This document shows, one piece after another, positions 1 to 8,128 of a stretch of DNA of 64,000 bases; positions within the stretch are counted from its first letter, which is position 1; each line of letters starts with the position of its first letter. The stretch is from Acidimicrobiales bacterium. Lineage in GTDB: Bacteria > Actinomycetota > Acidimicrobiia > Acidimicrobiales > Aldehydirespiratoraceae. The stretch lies in contig JAWPML010000001.1 in NCBI GenBank assembly GCA_033344915.1, positions 1,608,369-1,672,368 on the forward strand, given 5' to 3'. The position numbers and the translations under genes are program-made. The notes below the pieces were generated by a model. It was not told the DNA's origin and did no database searches. It was given only the letters and a program-made list of their open reading frames with translations.

Positions 1-719
1 AGCGTGTTGGGGTAGCTCATCGTGGGCGCCCCCATGATCTCCTCCATGGAGAACTCCTTGCGGTACTGCGCCAGCGGGTTGAGCGTGGAGTGCAGGTGGT
101 TCTTGTACGCCACCTTGGCGAACTGCTCGAAGCCGACGCCGTCGTAGTCGTTCGCGTACTCCATGCCCGCTTGGGCGAAAACGCCCGGCATGCCCTCGGT
201 GCCGATGTAGCCGTCGACCCCGGTGACCGCGCCATAGCGACCATCGGGTTCGTAGACGTGCTTCTCCTTCTTGGAGCCCGCCCCGCCGAGGAGCCCCATC
301 TTGCCCATCTGCTCGGCACCGACGGCGAGTCCCATGTCGGCCTCGCCGGCCTTGATCGACAGGTAGACGGTGCGCAACGCGGTGGCGCCGGTGGCGCACG
401 CGTTGGCCACGTTGAACACCGGAACGCCGGTCTGCCCGATCTGCTTCTGGAGACGCTGGCCGTAGCCCGTGCTCGCCTGGAACAGCGTGCCCGCGCCGAT
501 GACGTCCATGTCCTGGATCGTGACGCCACCGTCGGCCATCGCGTTCATCGCCACCTCCGCGCCGAGGTCCACGAGATCCTTGTCGGGATAGCGCCCGAAC
601 GCGGTCATGTCGGTGCCGATCAGCCAGACGCTGTCGTCCTCGATCTTCGCGGCGGCGGTCTTCTTCTTCGCCGCCGGCTTCTTCTTGGCGGGGGACTTCT
701 TGGTGCTCTTCGTAGCCAT
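1..719 (-). CDS. SCP-2-type thiolase (lipid-transfer protein/acetyl-CoA acetyltransferase-like), C-terminus cut by window edge
   Basis: Only the N-terminal 239 codons are in the window. After a Lys/Ala-rich tail of about 25 residues comes a thiolase fold with the nucleophile region NACATGATA, which carries the conserved active-site Cys of the thiolase family, and a downstream GAEQMGKMG segment. Thiolases of this kind join or cleave acyl-CoA chains, and in actinobacteria they often act in steroid or fatty-acid breakdown with a DUF35 OB-fold partner. That partner is encoded 22 nt upstream. The start is the ATG at 719, preceded by GAAAGG. The basic tail is unusual for a thiolase and resembles the tail on its partner. 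The true substrate cannot be told from the sequence. Confidence 0.85.
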   Translation of the reverse strand, partial: MATKSTKKSPAKKKPAAKKKTAAAKIEDDSVWLIGTDMTAFGRYPDKDLVDLGAEVAMNAMADGGVTIQDMDVIGAGTLFQASTGYGQRLQKQIGQTGVPVFNVANACATGATALRTVYLSIKAGEADMGLAVGAEQMGKMGLLGGAGSKKEKHVYEPDGRYGAVTGVDGYIGTEGMPGVFAQAGMEYANDYDGVGFEQFAKVAYKNHLHSTLNPLAQYRKEFSMEEIMGAPTMSYPNT

Positions 720-741
720 GTTCACGGTGCCTTTCGTGCGT

Positions 742-1191
742 TCAGACGGGTTCGTAGCCGAACGCGACGGCCTCGGTGCCCTCGTCGTCCTTGCCGATCG
801 GATAGGTGGTCAGCTTCAACTTCATGCCGAGCTCGACCGTCTCGGGGGTCGGGTCACAGTTCACCACGTTGGAGCGAACCGTGGTGCCATCGTCGGTCTC
901 GACGATCGCCGAGACGTAGGGCGCCGGAATGCCGGGCGCTGCACGGTGCACGATGGTGAACGCCTTCAGCTTGGCGCCGTTGCGCACCCGCGCCTTCTTG
1001 AACTCCTGCTTGCCACAGTTGGCGCACGCATTGCGACGGTCGAAGAAGCGGGCCCCGCAGTTCTTGCACTCGTTGGCCGAGAGATAGGGCCGTTCACCGA
1101 GCCGGAGGTAGTCGACGAGCGGAACCTGCTTCTTGGATCGCTTCGTCGCGCGCTTCTTCGCGGGCTTTTTCGCTGCCTTTTTGGCGGCCAT
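742..1191 (-). CDS. Zn-ribbon/DUF35 OB-fold protein, thiolase partner
   Basis: The protein has 149 residues. It begins with a basic AAKKAAKKPAKK-type tail, followed by a rubredoxin-like zinc ribbon (CKNCGARFFDRRNACANCG: two CxxC pairs) and an acyl-CoA-associated OB fold. This is the usual ChsH2/DUF35 architecture, whose members form complexes with SCP-2 thiolases or MaoC hydratases. The start at 1191 is chosen because GGAGGA sits 3 nt upstream; a longer reading to 1287 has no such site. It is co-directional with the thiolase, so the two probably form one complex. Shared Lys-rich tails on both partners are odd. Confidence 0.88.
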   Translation of the reverse strand: MAAKKAAKKPAKKRATKRSKKQVPLVDYLRLGERPYLSANECKNCGARFFDRRNACANCGKQEFKKARVRNGAKLKAFTIVHRAAPGIPAPYVSAIVETDDGTTVRSNVVNCDPTPETVELGMKLKLTTYPIGKDDEGTEAVAFGYEPV

Positions 1192-1262
1192 CGGTCCTCC
1201 GGGTCGGACGAGTCGGAACGCTGCCGAGCGTAACGGCACCACCCCCCAACCCACCAACCCCA

Positions 1263-1317
1263 CCCGAACTGGCGTGTGCATGACCACAGAATCGGGCGGG
1301 GTGCACGCCAGTTCGGG
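1263..1317. repeat. Imperfect palindrome with 14-bp arms between genes
   Basis: The arms cccgaactggcgtg (1263-1276) and its reverse complement (1304-1317) flank a spacer of 27 nt. The element lies downstream of the nitroreductase gene and upstream of the OB-fold gene. It could fold as a terminator for the former, but no T-run follows it, so a REP-like intergenic repeat is equally possible. Confidence 0.6.
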
Positions 1318-1338
1318 AAAGGGAACCGGGCGGGAGCG

Positions 1339-1953
1339 CTACCAGTGGGTGCGGTGGATGACCTCGTCGAGGGGTGGGCGGGGTCGGGTGGCGGATGCGG
1401 ACGGACGATCGGGGGCGCGATGGCCGATGGCGACCGTACCGACGGCGCGGCGGCCGGCGGGGACGCCGAAGCGGGCGCGGACGGCGTCCTCGTGGTCGAA
1501 GAGTCCGAAGAAGAGTGCGCCCAGGTCACGAGCCTCGGCCTCGAGCAGGAGCGCCATCACGACCGCTCCCCCGTCGACGAACCAGTACGGCACCGGCCAG
1601 TCCGCCGGATCTGCGCCGAGTCCGGTGTGGGCCTTGTCGTCCTCGGCGTAGCGGGCCGCGTACGCGTCGGGGTCCACCCACGGGACGATCAACACCGGCG
1701 CGGCGAGCAGGCTCGGCCACGGGAACGTCGCCCGGCTGCCGGCCGGAAGCGTCGTGTCCCAGTAGGCGGCGGTCGCCGCGGCACCCTCCAGGACCAGGAA
1801 CTCGGTCCCGCCGGTGTTGCCCGCCGACGGCGCCCGCCGAGCGCGGTCGACCATCGCGTCCACGACGTCGGCGGCGATTGCGGTGTCGACGAACGCCCGC
1901 GTCATGCGCCGCCGCCGAACGACCTCGGCGAACGACGGCGGGGTGTCGCTCAG
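1339..1953 (-). CDS. Nitroreductase-family FMN oxidoreductase
   Basis: The product has about 204 residues. The N-terminus FAEVVRRRRMTRAF supplies the Arg-rich FMN-phosphate-binding segment of the nitroreductase family, followed by RRAPSAGNTG, the typical second flavin contact, and a C-terminal GRRAVGTVAIGH region. Such enzymes reduce nitro, quinone or other substrates with NAD(P)H; the substrate here is unknown. The reading frame stays open upstream to a GTG at 2184, but that extension lies wholly inside the preceding gene. The likely start is a CTG at 1953 that overlaps the upstream TGA stop (CTGA), giving a coupled start with a rare codon. An internal ATG at RRRRM would cut off the flavin-binding arginines. 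Confidence 0.8.
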   Translation of the reverse strand: MSDTPPSFAEVVRRRRMTRAFVDTAIAADVVDAMVDRARRAPSAGNTGGTEFLVLEGAAATAAYWDTTLPAGSRATFPWPSLLAAPVLIVPWVDPDAYAARYAEDDKAHTGLGADPADWPVPYWFVDGGAVVMALLLEAEARDLGALFFGLFDHEDAVRARFGVPAGRRAVGTVAIGHRAPDRPSASATRPRPPLDEVIHRTHW

Positions 1954-2618
1954 AGCAGCTTCTCGAGATCCTCGGCCATGGCCCAGCCGAACGCGATCAG
2001 CGTGTCGCCGGCCTCCACGTCGAGACCGTCGAGCTGGGCGGCCACATCGGCCGGGATCTTCTCGGGCTTGGCACTCGAGTGATCGAGGACGACGGGCTGG
2101 CTTCCGCCACCCCGCACGGTGAACTCGCGGTCCTCGTAGCTGCCGGCGTCGATACCGAAGCGCTTCACGAGGCGACGACCCCACGCTCGCTCCTCACCGG
2201 ACGCCTTGTGGCCCGGGCGGGGAACGATGTCGTCGAGCGCCTTGTAGGCCTCGAAGGCACCGGCGTCGTTGATCTGGGTGCCCACGAGCACGTCCTCGTC
2301 GGGGAACGCCAACACGCTGCGCCGCAGCTGGTCGGTCATGATGGCCCGCAGGACGGTGTCGCGCTTGGTGGTGCGGCAGATGTGGCCGGCACCGATGAGC
2401 AGGCTGGGCGTGCCGCCGATGCGCTCGAGCGTGCAGAAGGAGTAGCCGCGGATCTTGCCGCCCTCGCTGGCGACGGTGACGAGCACCCACTCCTCACATT
2501 GCTTGGACAGCAGGCCGACCTCGAATGCGTTGGGGGACTCGGCGCACAGATCCGCCATCTCCGCCAGCTCCGCATCGCTGACCGCCGTGCAGTCCTTCGT
2601 CTCGACTTCGATCGCCAT
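1950..2618 (-). CDS. Conserved hypothetical protein, possible acyltransferase-like fold
   Basis: I do not recognise this 222-residue protein with certainty. It starts MAIEVETKDCTAVSDAELAE and has no signal peptide or membrane segment. The order of segments (acidic N-terminal helix, WVLVTVASEGGKIRGYSFCTLERIGGTPSLLIGAGHI, then a helix with Arg and Lys) resembles a GNAT N-acetyltransferase strand arrangement, but the Q/RxxGxG/A acetyl-CoA loop is not obvious. A GTG at 2639 is an alternative start. It overlaps the nitroreductase gene by 4 nt, so the two are probably co-translated. Confidence 0.7.
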   Translation of the reverse strand: MAIEVETKDCTAVSDAELAEMADLCAESPNAFEVGLLSKQCEEWVLVTVASEGGKIRGYSFCTLERIGGTPSLLIGAGHICRTTKRDTVLRAIMTDQLRRSVLAFPDEDVLVGTQINDAGAFEAYKALDDIVPRPGHKASGEERAWGRRLVKRFGIDAGSYEDREFTVRGGGSQPVVLDHSSAKPEKIPADVAAQLDGLDVEAGDTLIAFGWAMAEDLEKLL

Positions 2619-2710
2619 CGGCTGCCGGCCCCCACTCACGTGAATCGCTTCCCCGACCGCTCGACCGGGCTCATACAGTTTTCAGGGTCCGGGGCCGAAT
2701 CGCAACCTCA

Positions 2711-2728
2711 CGCCGCGTGAACGCGGCG
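2711..2728. terminator. Perfect GC palindrome just after dnaE
   Basis: cgccgcgt and acgcggcg are perfect inverted arms separated by only 2 nt, 14 nt past the dnaE stop. It may stop transcription of dnaE, but it has no U-tract, so the role is tentative. Confidence 0.4.
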
Positions 2729-2742
2729 CGACGGCGCGTGGA

Positions 2743-5700
2743 TCAGACGAGGATGGAGTCCGGCCCGAGCAGCACGCGGAGCTCCGCGACCACGCCGTTC
2801 GCGTTGTTGACGGCATAGTCGTCGGGCAGCCGGATCACCCGTCGATCGCTGAGGTGCAGCTCCACCGGCGAGTCGCCGGGGTGGGCGGCGAGAATGCCCT
2901 TGAGGTCGATGATCTTCGATTCGTCCTCGCTGATGGAGTCGAGCCTCACCCGCACCGGTTGGTTGTCGGACAGGTCCTCGACGACCTCGATGTCCTGGGC
3001 GAACAGCTTCGGCAGGTCGTCGCCGTTCTCGGTGCGGCCGCGGACGAGCACGATCGTGTCGTCCTCCAGCTTGGGCCCGTGTTCCTGCATCGTGCGGGGG
3101 AACACCATCACCTCCACCGACCCTTCGAGGTCCTCGAGCTCGAACACGGCCATGAGGTCGCCCTTGCGCGTCCACTTGCGTTGGAGGTTGGTGATCACGC
3201 CACCCACCTTCTTGATCGCGCCGTCCTCCGCGTCGGCCAGCTCGCCGACCGAGCAATCCGCCTTGCGTCGCACCTGTTGCTCGAAACCGAGCAGCGGGTG
3301 ATCCGAGATGTAGAGCCCGAGCATCTCCTTCTCGTGGCTCAACTTCGGCATCTTCTCGAACTCGATGTCGGGGATCGGCGGCCGCTCGTCGAACGTCGGG
3401 CCGTCGTCGAGTTCGCCGAACAACGACATGACCCCCATGTCGTGTTCCTTCCGCCGCTGCACGGTGAGATCGATGATCTGCTCGTGGACCTGGAGCAGGC
3501 CCTTGCGGGGGTGTCCGAGGGAGTCGAACGCGCCACCCTTGATCAGCGACTCGATCGTGCGCTTGTTGAGCGCCTCCAGATCGACCCGTTCGACGAAGTC
3601 GACGAACGACGCGAACGGACCGTTGGCGTTGCGTTCCTCGAGCACCTTCTCCACGAACCCCACGCCGACGTTGCGGATGGCCGAGAGCCCGAACACGATG
3701 TGGCCCGGCGCGACGGAGGCGTCGGCTCCGGTCGACCAGTCCAGGTTCGGCACGGGTGTGAAGTCGGACTCGGACCGATTGATGTCGGGAACCTCGACCT
3801 CGATGCCCATCAGGCGGCACTCGTTCAGGTAGACGGCCGCCGATTCGAGCTTCGTCTTGACGCTCGTGAGCAGGGCCGACAGGTACTCGACCGGATAGTT
3901 CGCCTTGAGATAGGCGATCTGGTAGGCGACATAGCCATAGCCGTACGAGTGCGACTTGTTGAACGCGTAATCGGCGAACTGGGCGATGATGTCGAACATC
4001 TCCGTCGCCAGGCTCTGCTCGTAGCCGTTGGCCACGACGCCGGAGACGAACTTCTCCCGCTCCTTCTCCATCGCCTCACGGATCTTCTTGCCCATCGCCT
4101 TGCGCAGGGAGTCCGCTTCGGCCAGCGAGTAGCCCGCGAACTTCTGCGCCATCCGCATGACGCTCTCCTGATAGATCATCAGGCCGTAGGTGTCACCCAG
4201 GATCTCGCGGGCGTCGTCGTGGATGAAGGTGATGTCCTGCCGACCGTTCTTGCGGTCGGCGTAGTCGTTGTGCATGTTCGCCGCCATCGGACCGGGCCGA
4301 TAGAGGGCGACGAGCGCGGCGACGTCGTCGAAAGAGTCGGGCGCGAGCGAGCGGATGAGGGCCCGCATCGGACCGGACTCGAGCTGGAACACGCCGATCG
4401 TGTTGCCCTGCTTGAGCAGATCGAACGTCGGCCCGTCGTCGAGGTCCACGGCGTCGATGTCGAGCTCGACGCCCTGCGTCTCCTGGATGAGCTCGAGGCA
4501 GTCGGAGATCACATCGAGGTTGCGCAGACCGAGGAAGTCCATCTTGAGCAGCCCGAGATCCTCGACCCCGTGCATCTCGTACTGGGTGACGACGGGCGCT
4601 TCCTCGATGGTCTTCCCCGCCTCCGGCTTGCGCTGGATCGGCAGGTATTCCGTCAGCCGCTCGTTGGTGATCACCACCGCCGCGGCGTGGATGCCGTCCT
4701 GGCGACGAAGCCCCTCGAGCCCCTTCGCGACCTCGACCACGCGGGCGATGTCGGCGTCGGAGCTCACCATGTCGCGCAGCTCACCGGCGGCCTTGTAGCC
4801 GTCGTTGTACTTCGGGTGCTCCTCGAAGCAGTACTTCAGCGGCGTGTCGCGGCCCATGATCAACGGCGGCATCGCCTTGGCGACCTTGTCGCCGACGGCG
4901 TAGGGGTAGCCGAGCACGCGGGCGGCGTCGCGCACCGCGGCACGGGCCTTGATCTGGGAGAAGGTGACGATCTGGGCGACATTGTCGCGGCCGTACTTGT
5001 CGGCCGCGTAGCGGATCATGTTGTCCCGGTAGCGGGTGTCGAAGTCCATGTCGATGTCCGGCATCGACACCCGCGACGGGTTGAGGAAGCGCTCGAACAG
5101 CAGGTCGTACTTGATCGGGTCGAGATCCGTGATCCAGAGCGTGTAGGCCACCGCACAACCCGCCGCCGAACCACGGCCCGGGCCCACCCGGATGTCGTTG
5201 TCCCGGGCGAACCGGATCAGGTCCCAGGTGATCAAGAAGTAGGCGGAGAACCCCATGCTGTCGATGACGCCGAGCTCGTAGTCGAGCCGCTCGGTGACCT
5301 CGGGCGACAGGGTCTGCCCCCACCGCTTGCGGGCCCCCTCGTAGGTGAGGTGGCGGAGATAGTCCGTGTCGGTCGCGAAGCCCTCCGGCAGGGGGAACTC
5401 CGGCAGCTGGGGCTGACCGAACTCGATGGTGACGTCGGCTCGCTCCGCGATCCACAGCGAGTTGTCGCACGCCGACGGCACCTCCTCGAACAGACGTCGC
5501 ATCTCGCCCGCGGTCTTCAGATAGTGCTGGTCGCCGTGGAACTTGAACCGGTCGGTGTCGGCCAGCAGCGAGCCGGTCTGCACGCACAACAGCGCGTCGT
5601 GGGCCTCCGCGTCGTGCTGGTGGGTGTAGTGGCTGTCGTTGGTCGCGAGGAGCGGCGCACCGATCTTCTTCGCGATCTCGAGCAGCATCGGATTGGTCCG

Positions 5701-6294
5701 ACGCTGCTCGGGGATGCCGTGGTCCTGCATCTCGATGAAGAAGTTGTCGCGTCCGAAGATGTCCTGGAAGCGCGCCGCCTGCTCGAGCGCGACCTGCTCC
5801 TGGCCCTGCATGAGCGACTGGAGGACGTGACCACCGAGACATCCCGACGTGATGATGAGGCCCTCGTGGTACTGCTCCAGGAGGTCCCAGTCCGCCCGTG
5901 GCTTGTAGTGGTAGCCCTCCAGGAACGCCTTCGACGAGAGCTGGATGAGGTTCTTGTAGCCCACGTCGCTCTCGGCAAGGAGGATCGCGTGGTAGTAGAG
6001 CTTCCTCCCTCCACCGGTGTCGCCGCCGGAATCGTCGGCCTTGCCCCGGCGACTCGGGCGCTCGTCACGTGATTCGTGGGCGAGGTACACCTCGGTGCCG
6101 ATGATCGGCTTGATCCCCTGATCACGACAGCCGCGATAGAAGTCGAGAACGCCGTACATGTTGCCGTGGTCGGTGATCCCCAGGGCCGGTTGACCGTCGA
6201 CGGCCGCGGCGTGGATCACGTCGTCGAGACGCGACGCCCCGTCCAACATCGAGTACTCGGTGTGGACGTGGAGGTGGGTGAACGAATCGCCCAT
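2743..6294 (-). CDS. dnaE: DNA polymerase III alpha subunit
   Basis: This 1183-residue protein is the replicative polymerase. The N-terminal PHP domain begins THLHVHTEYSMLDG and keeps ITDHGN, GTEVYL, SGCLGGH and NDSHYT, so the metal-binding residues of the active proofreading PHP exonuclease known in actinobacterial DnaE1 appear complete. The C-family polymerase core follows, with GPGRGSAAG and PDIDMDFD, the catalytic aspartates. Tandem helix-hairpin-helix and OB domains occupy the last third. The length matches DnaE1. The start at 6294 has AGGGGAG upstream. The gene stands alone; its leader carries three GTCCACA repeats that resemble DnaA boxes. Confidence 0.97.
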   Translation of the reverse strand: MGDSFTHLHVHTEYSMLDGASRLDDVIHAAAVDGQPALGITDHGNMYGVLDFYRGCRDQGIKPIIGTEVYLAHESRDERPSRRGKADDSGGDTGGGRKLYYHAILLAESDVGYKNLIQLSSKAFLEGYHYKPRADWDLLEQYHEGLIITSGCLGGHVLQSLMQGQEQVALEQAARFQDIFGRDNFFIEMQDHGIPEQRRTNPMLLEIAKKIGAPLLATNDSHYTHQHDAEAHDALLCVQTGSLLADTDRFKFHGDQHYLKTAGEMRRLFEEVPSACDNSLWIAERADVTIEFGQPQLPEFPLPEGFATDTDYLRHLTYEGARKRWGQTLSPEVTERLDYELGVIDSMGFSAYFLITWDLIRFARDNDIRVGPGRGSAAGCAVAYTLWITDLDPIKYDLLFERFLNPSRVSMPDIDMDFDTRYRDNMIRYAADKYGRDNVAQIVTFSQIKARAAVRDAARVLGYPYAVGDKVAKAMPPLIMGRDTPLKYCFEEHPKYNDGYKAAGELRDMVSSDADIARVVEVAKGLEGLRRQDGIHAAAVVITNERLTEYLPIQRKPEAGKTIEEAPVVTQYEMHGVEDLGLLKMDFLGLRNLDVISDCLELIQETQGVELDIDAVDLDDGPTFDLLKQGNTIGVFQLESGPMRALIRSLAPDSFDDVAALVALYRPGPMAANMHNDYADRKNGRQDITFIHDDAREILGDTYGLMIYQESVMRMAQKFAGYSLAEADSLRKAMGKKIREAMEKEREKFVSGVVANGYEQSLATEMFDIIAQFADYAFNKSHSYGYGYVAYQIAYLKANYPVEYLSALLTSVKTKLESAAVYLNECRLMGIEVEVPDINRSESDFTPVPNLDWSTGADASVAPGHIVFGLSAIRNVGVGFVEKVLEERNANGPFASFVDFVERVDLEALNKRTIESLIKGGAFDSLGHPRKGLLQVHEQIIDLTVQRRKEHDMGVMSLFGELDDGPTFDERPPIPDIEFEKMPKLSHEKEMLGLYISDHPLLGFEQQVRRKADCSVGELADAEDGAIKKVGGVITNLQRKWTRKGDLMAVFELEDLEGSVEVMVFPRTMQEHGPKLEDDTIVLVRGRTENGDDLPKLFAQDIEVVEDLSDNQPVRVRLDSISEDESKIIDLKGILAAHPGDSPVELHLSDRRVIRLPDDYAVNNANGVVAELRVLLGPDSILV

Positions 6295-6315
6295 GGGCTC
6301 CCCTGGAATCGATGC

Positions 6316-6347
6316 TGTGGACCGGCCTGTGGACGCGGTGTGGACAA
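6316..6347 (-). promoter_or_regulatory. Cluster of three DnaA-box-like sites in the dnaE leader
   Basis: On the minus strand the leader reads TTGTCCACA (6339-6347), then GTCCACA at 6328-6334 and at 6316-6322. The first is identical to the DnaA box of high-GC actinobacteria. The repeats start 11-12 bp apart, about one helical turn, and end 22 nt before the dnaE ATG. Confidence 0.6.
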
Positions 6348-6366
6348 ATCACAACCGTGTCATTCG

Positions 6367-6372
6367 ACCATA
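6367..6372 (-). promoter_or_regulatory. Candidate -10 element of dnaE
   Basis: TATGGT on the minus strand fits a TAnnnT -10. Transcription would begin near 6359 and place the DnaA-box-like repeats inside the untranslated leader. Confidence 0.35.
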
Positions 6373-6404
6373 CCGGGGTCGTCCCCCGACCGCCAGCGCG
6401 GCGA

Positions 6405-6438
6405 GAACGCGATGTTCAGAGGAACGCGATGTTCAGAG
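6405..6438. repeat. Two perfect tandem copies of a 17-bp sequence
   Basis: gaacgcgatgttcagag occurs at 6405-6421 and again at 6422-6438. The right-hand copy contains the bpa stop codon; the other lies immediately downstream of it. This looks like a recent slippage duplication. Confidence 0.85.
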
Positions 6439-6933
6439 GTAGGTGCCCGGACGTTCCTCGCCCGGGTCCACACCATCGGCTCGGCCCGAGGGCAGCTGTC
6501 CCCGCATCGTCTGGAGTTGCTGCTGCGCCGCCATCTGCTGGGCGAAAAGCATCGCCTGCATCCCCTGCACGAGCCCCTCCAGCCAGCCGACGAGCTGCGC
6601 CTTGGCGATCTGCAGTTCGGCGCTGCTCGGCGTCGCGTCGCGGTCGAACGGCAGGGCGAGCCGGCTCAACTCGCTCTGGAGATCGGGGGAAAGGGCCCCA
6701 CCCAGCTCCTCGACGGAGGTGGCGTAGATCTCGCGCAACCGATCCCGGCTGGCCTCGTCGAGGGTCGCCGAGCGGACCTCCTCGAGGAGCTGTTTCATCA
6801 TCGTTCCGATCCGCATCACCTTGGCCGGGTGATCGACGGTCTCGTCGACGCCGTCCTTCTCCGCGTCGGTGTCGTCGGTTGCGTCGAGCACCTCGGGATT
6901 GTCGAGGAGTTCGGGGGGCGTCGAGTCGGACAC
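6433..6933 (-). CDS. bpa: Bacterial proteasome activator
   Basis: The 166-residue product matches the Bpa/PafE family (DUF2587): VMRIGTMMKQLLEEVRSA, LDEASRDRLREIYATSVEEL, and a long helix rich in Gln and Met (AMLFAQQMAAQQQLQ). It ends in GTYL, equivalent to the GQYL tail with which mycobacterial Bpa docks into the 20S core. Bpa rings open the proteasome for ATP-independent breakdown of unfolded proteins, so this genome should encode a Pup-type proteasome. The GTG start at 6933 has AAAGGA upstream. The 3' end is a duplicated 17-bp repeat. Confidence 0.9.
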   Translation of the reverse strand: MSDSTPPELLDNPEVLDATDDTDAEKDGVDETVDHPAKVMRIGTMMKQLLEEVRSATLDEASRDRLREIYATSVEELGGALSPDLQSELSRLALPFDRDATPSSAELQIAKAQLVGWLEGLVQGMQAMLFAQQMAAQQQLQTMRGQLPSGRADGVDPGEERPGTYL

Positions 6934-6950
6934 GGCAGATTCCTTTCGGG

Positions 6951-8057
6951 TCAGCTGGCGAACGTGAGCAGCGGAACGTACATCTCGTCGGCCGTCAGTG
7001 AACCATGACGGCCGGCCAATTCGTGACGTGGGGCATCGGCGGAGTCCAGGAAGTACCACTGCTCCTTCGCCACGACGGCGACATCGCCCAGCCTCCCCCG
7101 CGCCGCATCGGTGACCTCGGGGCCGAACCAGCCGTCGTCGACGACCTGGTCCACGGTGCGAACCCAGGCGGTGTCTCCGTGGCAGTCCTCGGCGGCCGTG
7201 GCCAGGTCCCGCGCGTGACCGGGCACCGCATGCAACCAGCGGAACCGCGCCTCACCGGACTGGCGGTCGATGTGGCGGGCGAGCGTGTCGTCGAGCGCGA
7301 CGCCGCGACCCGTGCAGTCGACGATGCCGTGATCGGCGGTGATCACGAGGGCGGTGCCGCGGGGCAGCGACATCATCAGGTCCGCGACCATCCGGTCACA
7401 GGCCGCGAGCTCGGCGTCGTAGTGCTCGCCGAACCCGTACACGTGCGCGGTCTTGTCGATGCCGTCGTAGTACGCATAGACGAACGGCTCACCGGCGGCG
7501 ACGGCCTGGCGCACGTTCACCGCGATTCCCGGGAGGGTGTGCCATCCGTCGTGGCGGACGTCGGCGAGATGCGCCATCGTGAAGCCGGTGCCCTCGAAGC
7601 CCGCCATGGTCACCACCAGCGGCCGCTGGCCGAGGAACGCCGGTTCGGGCTGGAACCGGCCCGGAACGATCCGCTCCCGGGCGTCGCCGCGCGGGGTGGT
7701 CCACCGCAGGGCGTTGAGCACCTCGCCCTCCACGTCGATCCGGTAGCCGACCACGCCGTGGACGCCCGGCGGGGCGCCGGTACAGATCGAGGTGAGCGCC
7801 GTGGCGGTCGTGGAGGGCGCCACCGTCGTGATCGGACCGCCGGCCATCGCCGCGAGCGTGGGCGCCACCGCAGGCCGTTCCCGGAGCTGATTCCACCCGA
7901 GACCGTCGAGCACGAGGACGACGACCGCCGCCGCGTCTGCGATCTCCGGGCCGACGATGGCATCCTCGCCCGGCTCGTCCGCCCCGAGAATCGTCGGTAC
8001 GAGCTCGGTGACGCAGCCCCGGCCGTAGGCCGGGAGCACGAGTTCGTCGGTGGTCAT
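6951..8057 (-). CDS. Alkaline-phosphatase-fold phosphodiesterase/nucleotide pyrophosphatase
   Basis: The 368-residue enzyme has the metal and nucleophile pattern of the type I phosphodiesterase family: VLVLDGLGW (first Asp), APSTTATALTSICTG (nucleophile Thr region), DGIDKTAH (Asp and His), ITADHGIVD (Asp-His) and GRHGSLT (last His). No signal peptide is seen, so it is probably cytoplasmic. An alternative ATG at 8066 has GGAG at 4 nt. It sits 17 nt upstream of bpa on the same strand and diverges from the Rrf2 regulator gene. Its substrate is unknown. Confidence 0.82.
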   Translation of the reverse strand: MTTDELVLPAYGRGCVTELVPTILGADEPGEDAIVGPEIADAAAVVVLVLDGLGWNQLRERPAVAPTLAAMAGGPITTVAPSTTATALTSICTGAPPGVHGVVGYRIDVEGEVLNALRWTTPRGDARERIVPGRFQPEPAFLGQRPLVVTMAGFEGTGFTMAHLADVRHDGWHTLPGIAVNVRQAVAAGEPFVYAYYDGIDKTAHVYGFGEHYDAELAACDRMVADLMMSLPRGTALVITADHGIVDCTGRGVALDDTLARHIDRQSGEARFRWLHAVPGHARDLATAAEDCHGDTAWVRTVDQVVDDGWFGPEVTDAARGRLGDVAVVAKEQWYFLDSADAPRHELAGRHGSLTADEMYVPLLTFAS

Positions 8058-8115
8058 GAGGGACATCCTGCTCCAGTGCCGCACCGTGCGTGCGTCGCAA
8101 ACGTGATGGACGATC

Positions 8116-8121
8116 TAGGCT
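8116..8121 (+). promoter_or_regulatory. -10 element for leaderless Rrf2 gene
   Basis: TAGGCT ends 7 nt before the ATG at 8129, so transcription would start at or next to the start codon. No ribosome-binding site is present. Confidence 0.55.
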
Positions 8122-8128
8122 CGCACCG

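Noticed and set aside
90-959. Plus-strand frame of 289 codons
   Set aside because: It is antisense to the thiolase and OB-fold genes, whose minus-strand translations show clear families.
2854-6072. Open frame of 1072 codons on the plus strand
   Set aside because: It is antisense to dnaE and has no recognisable domain; long antisense frames arise from GC-rich third positions.
6339-6347. Replication origin near dnaE
   Set aside because: Three DnaA-like boxes are too few, there is no AT-rich region, and dnaA, dnaN or gyrB are not near.
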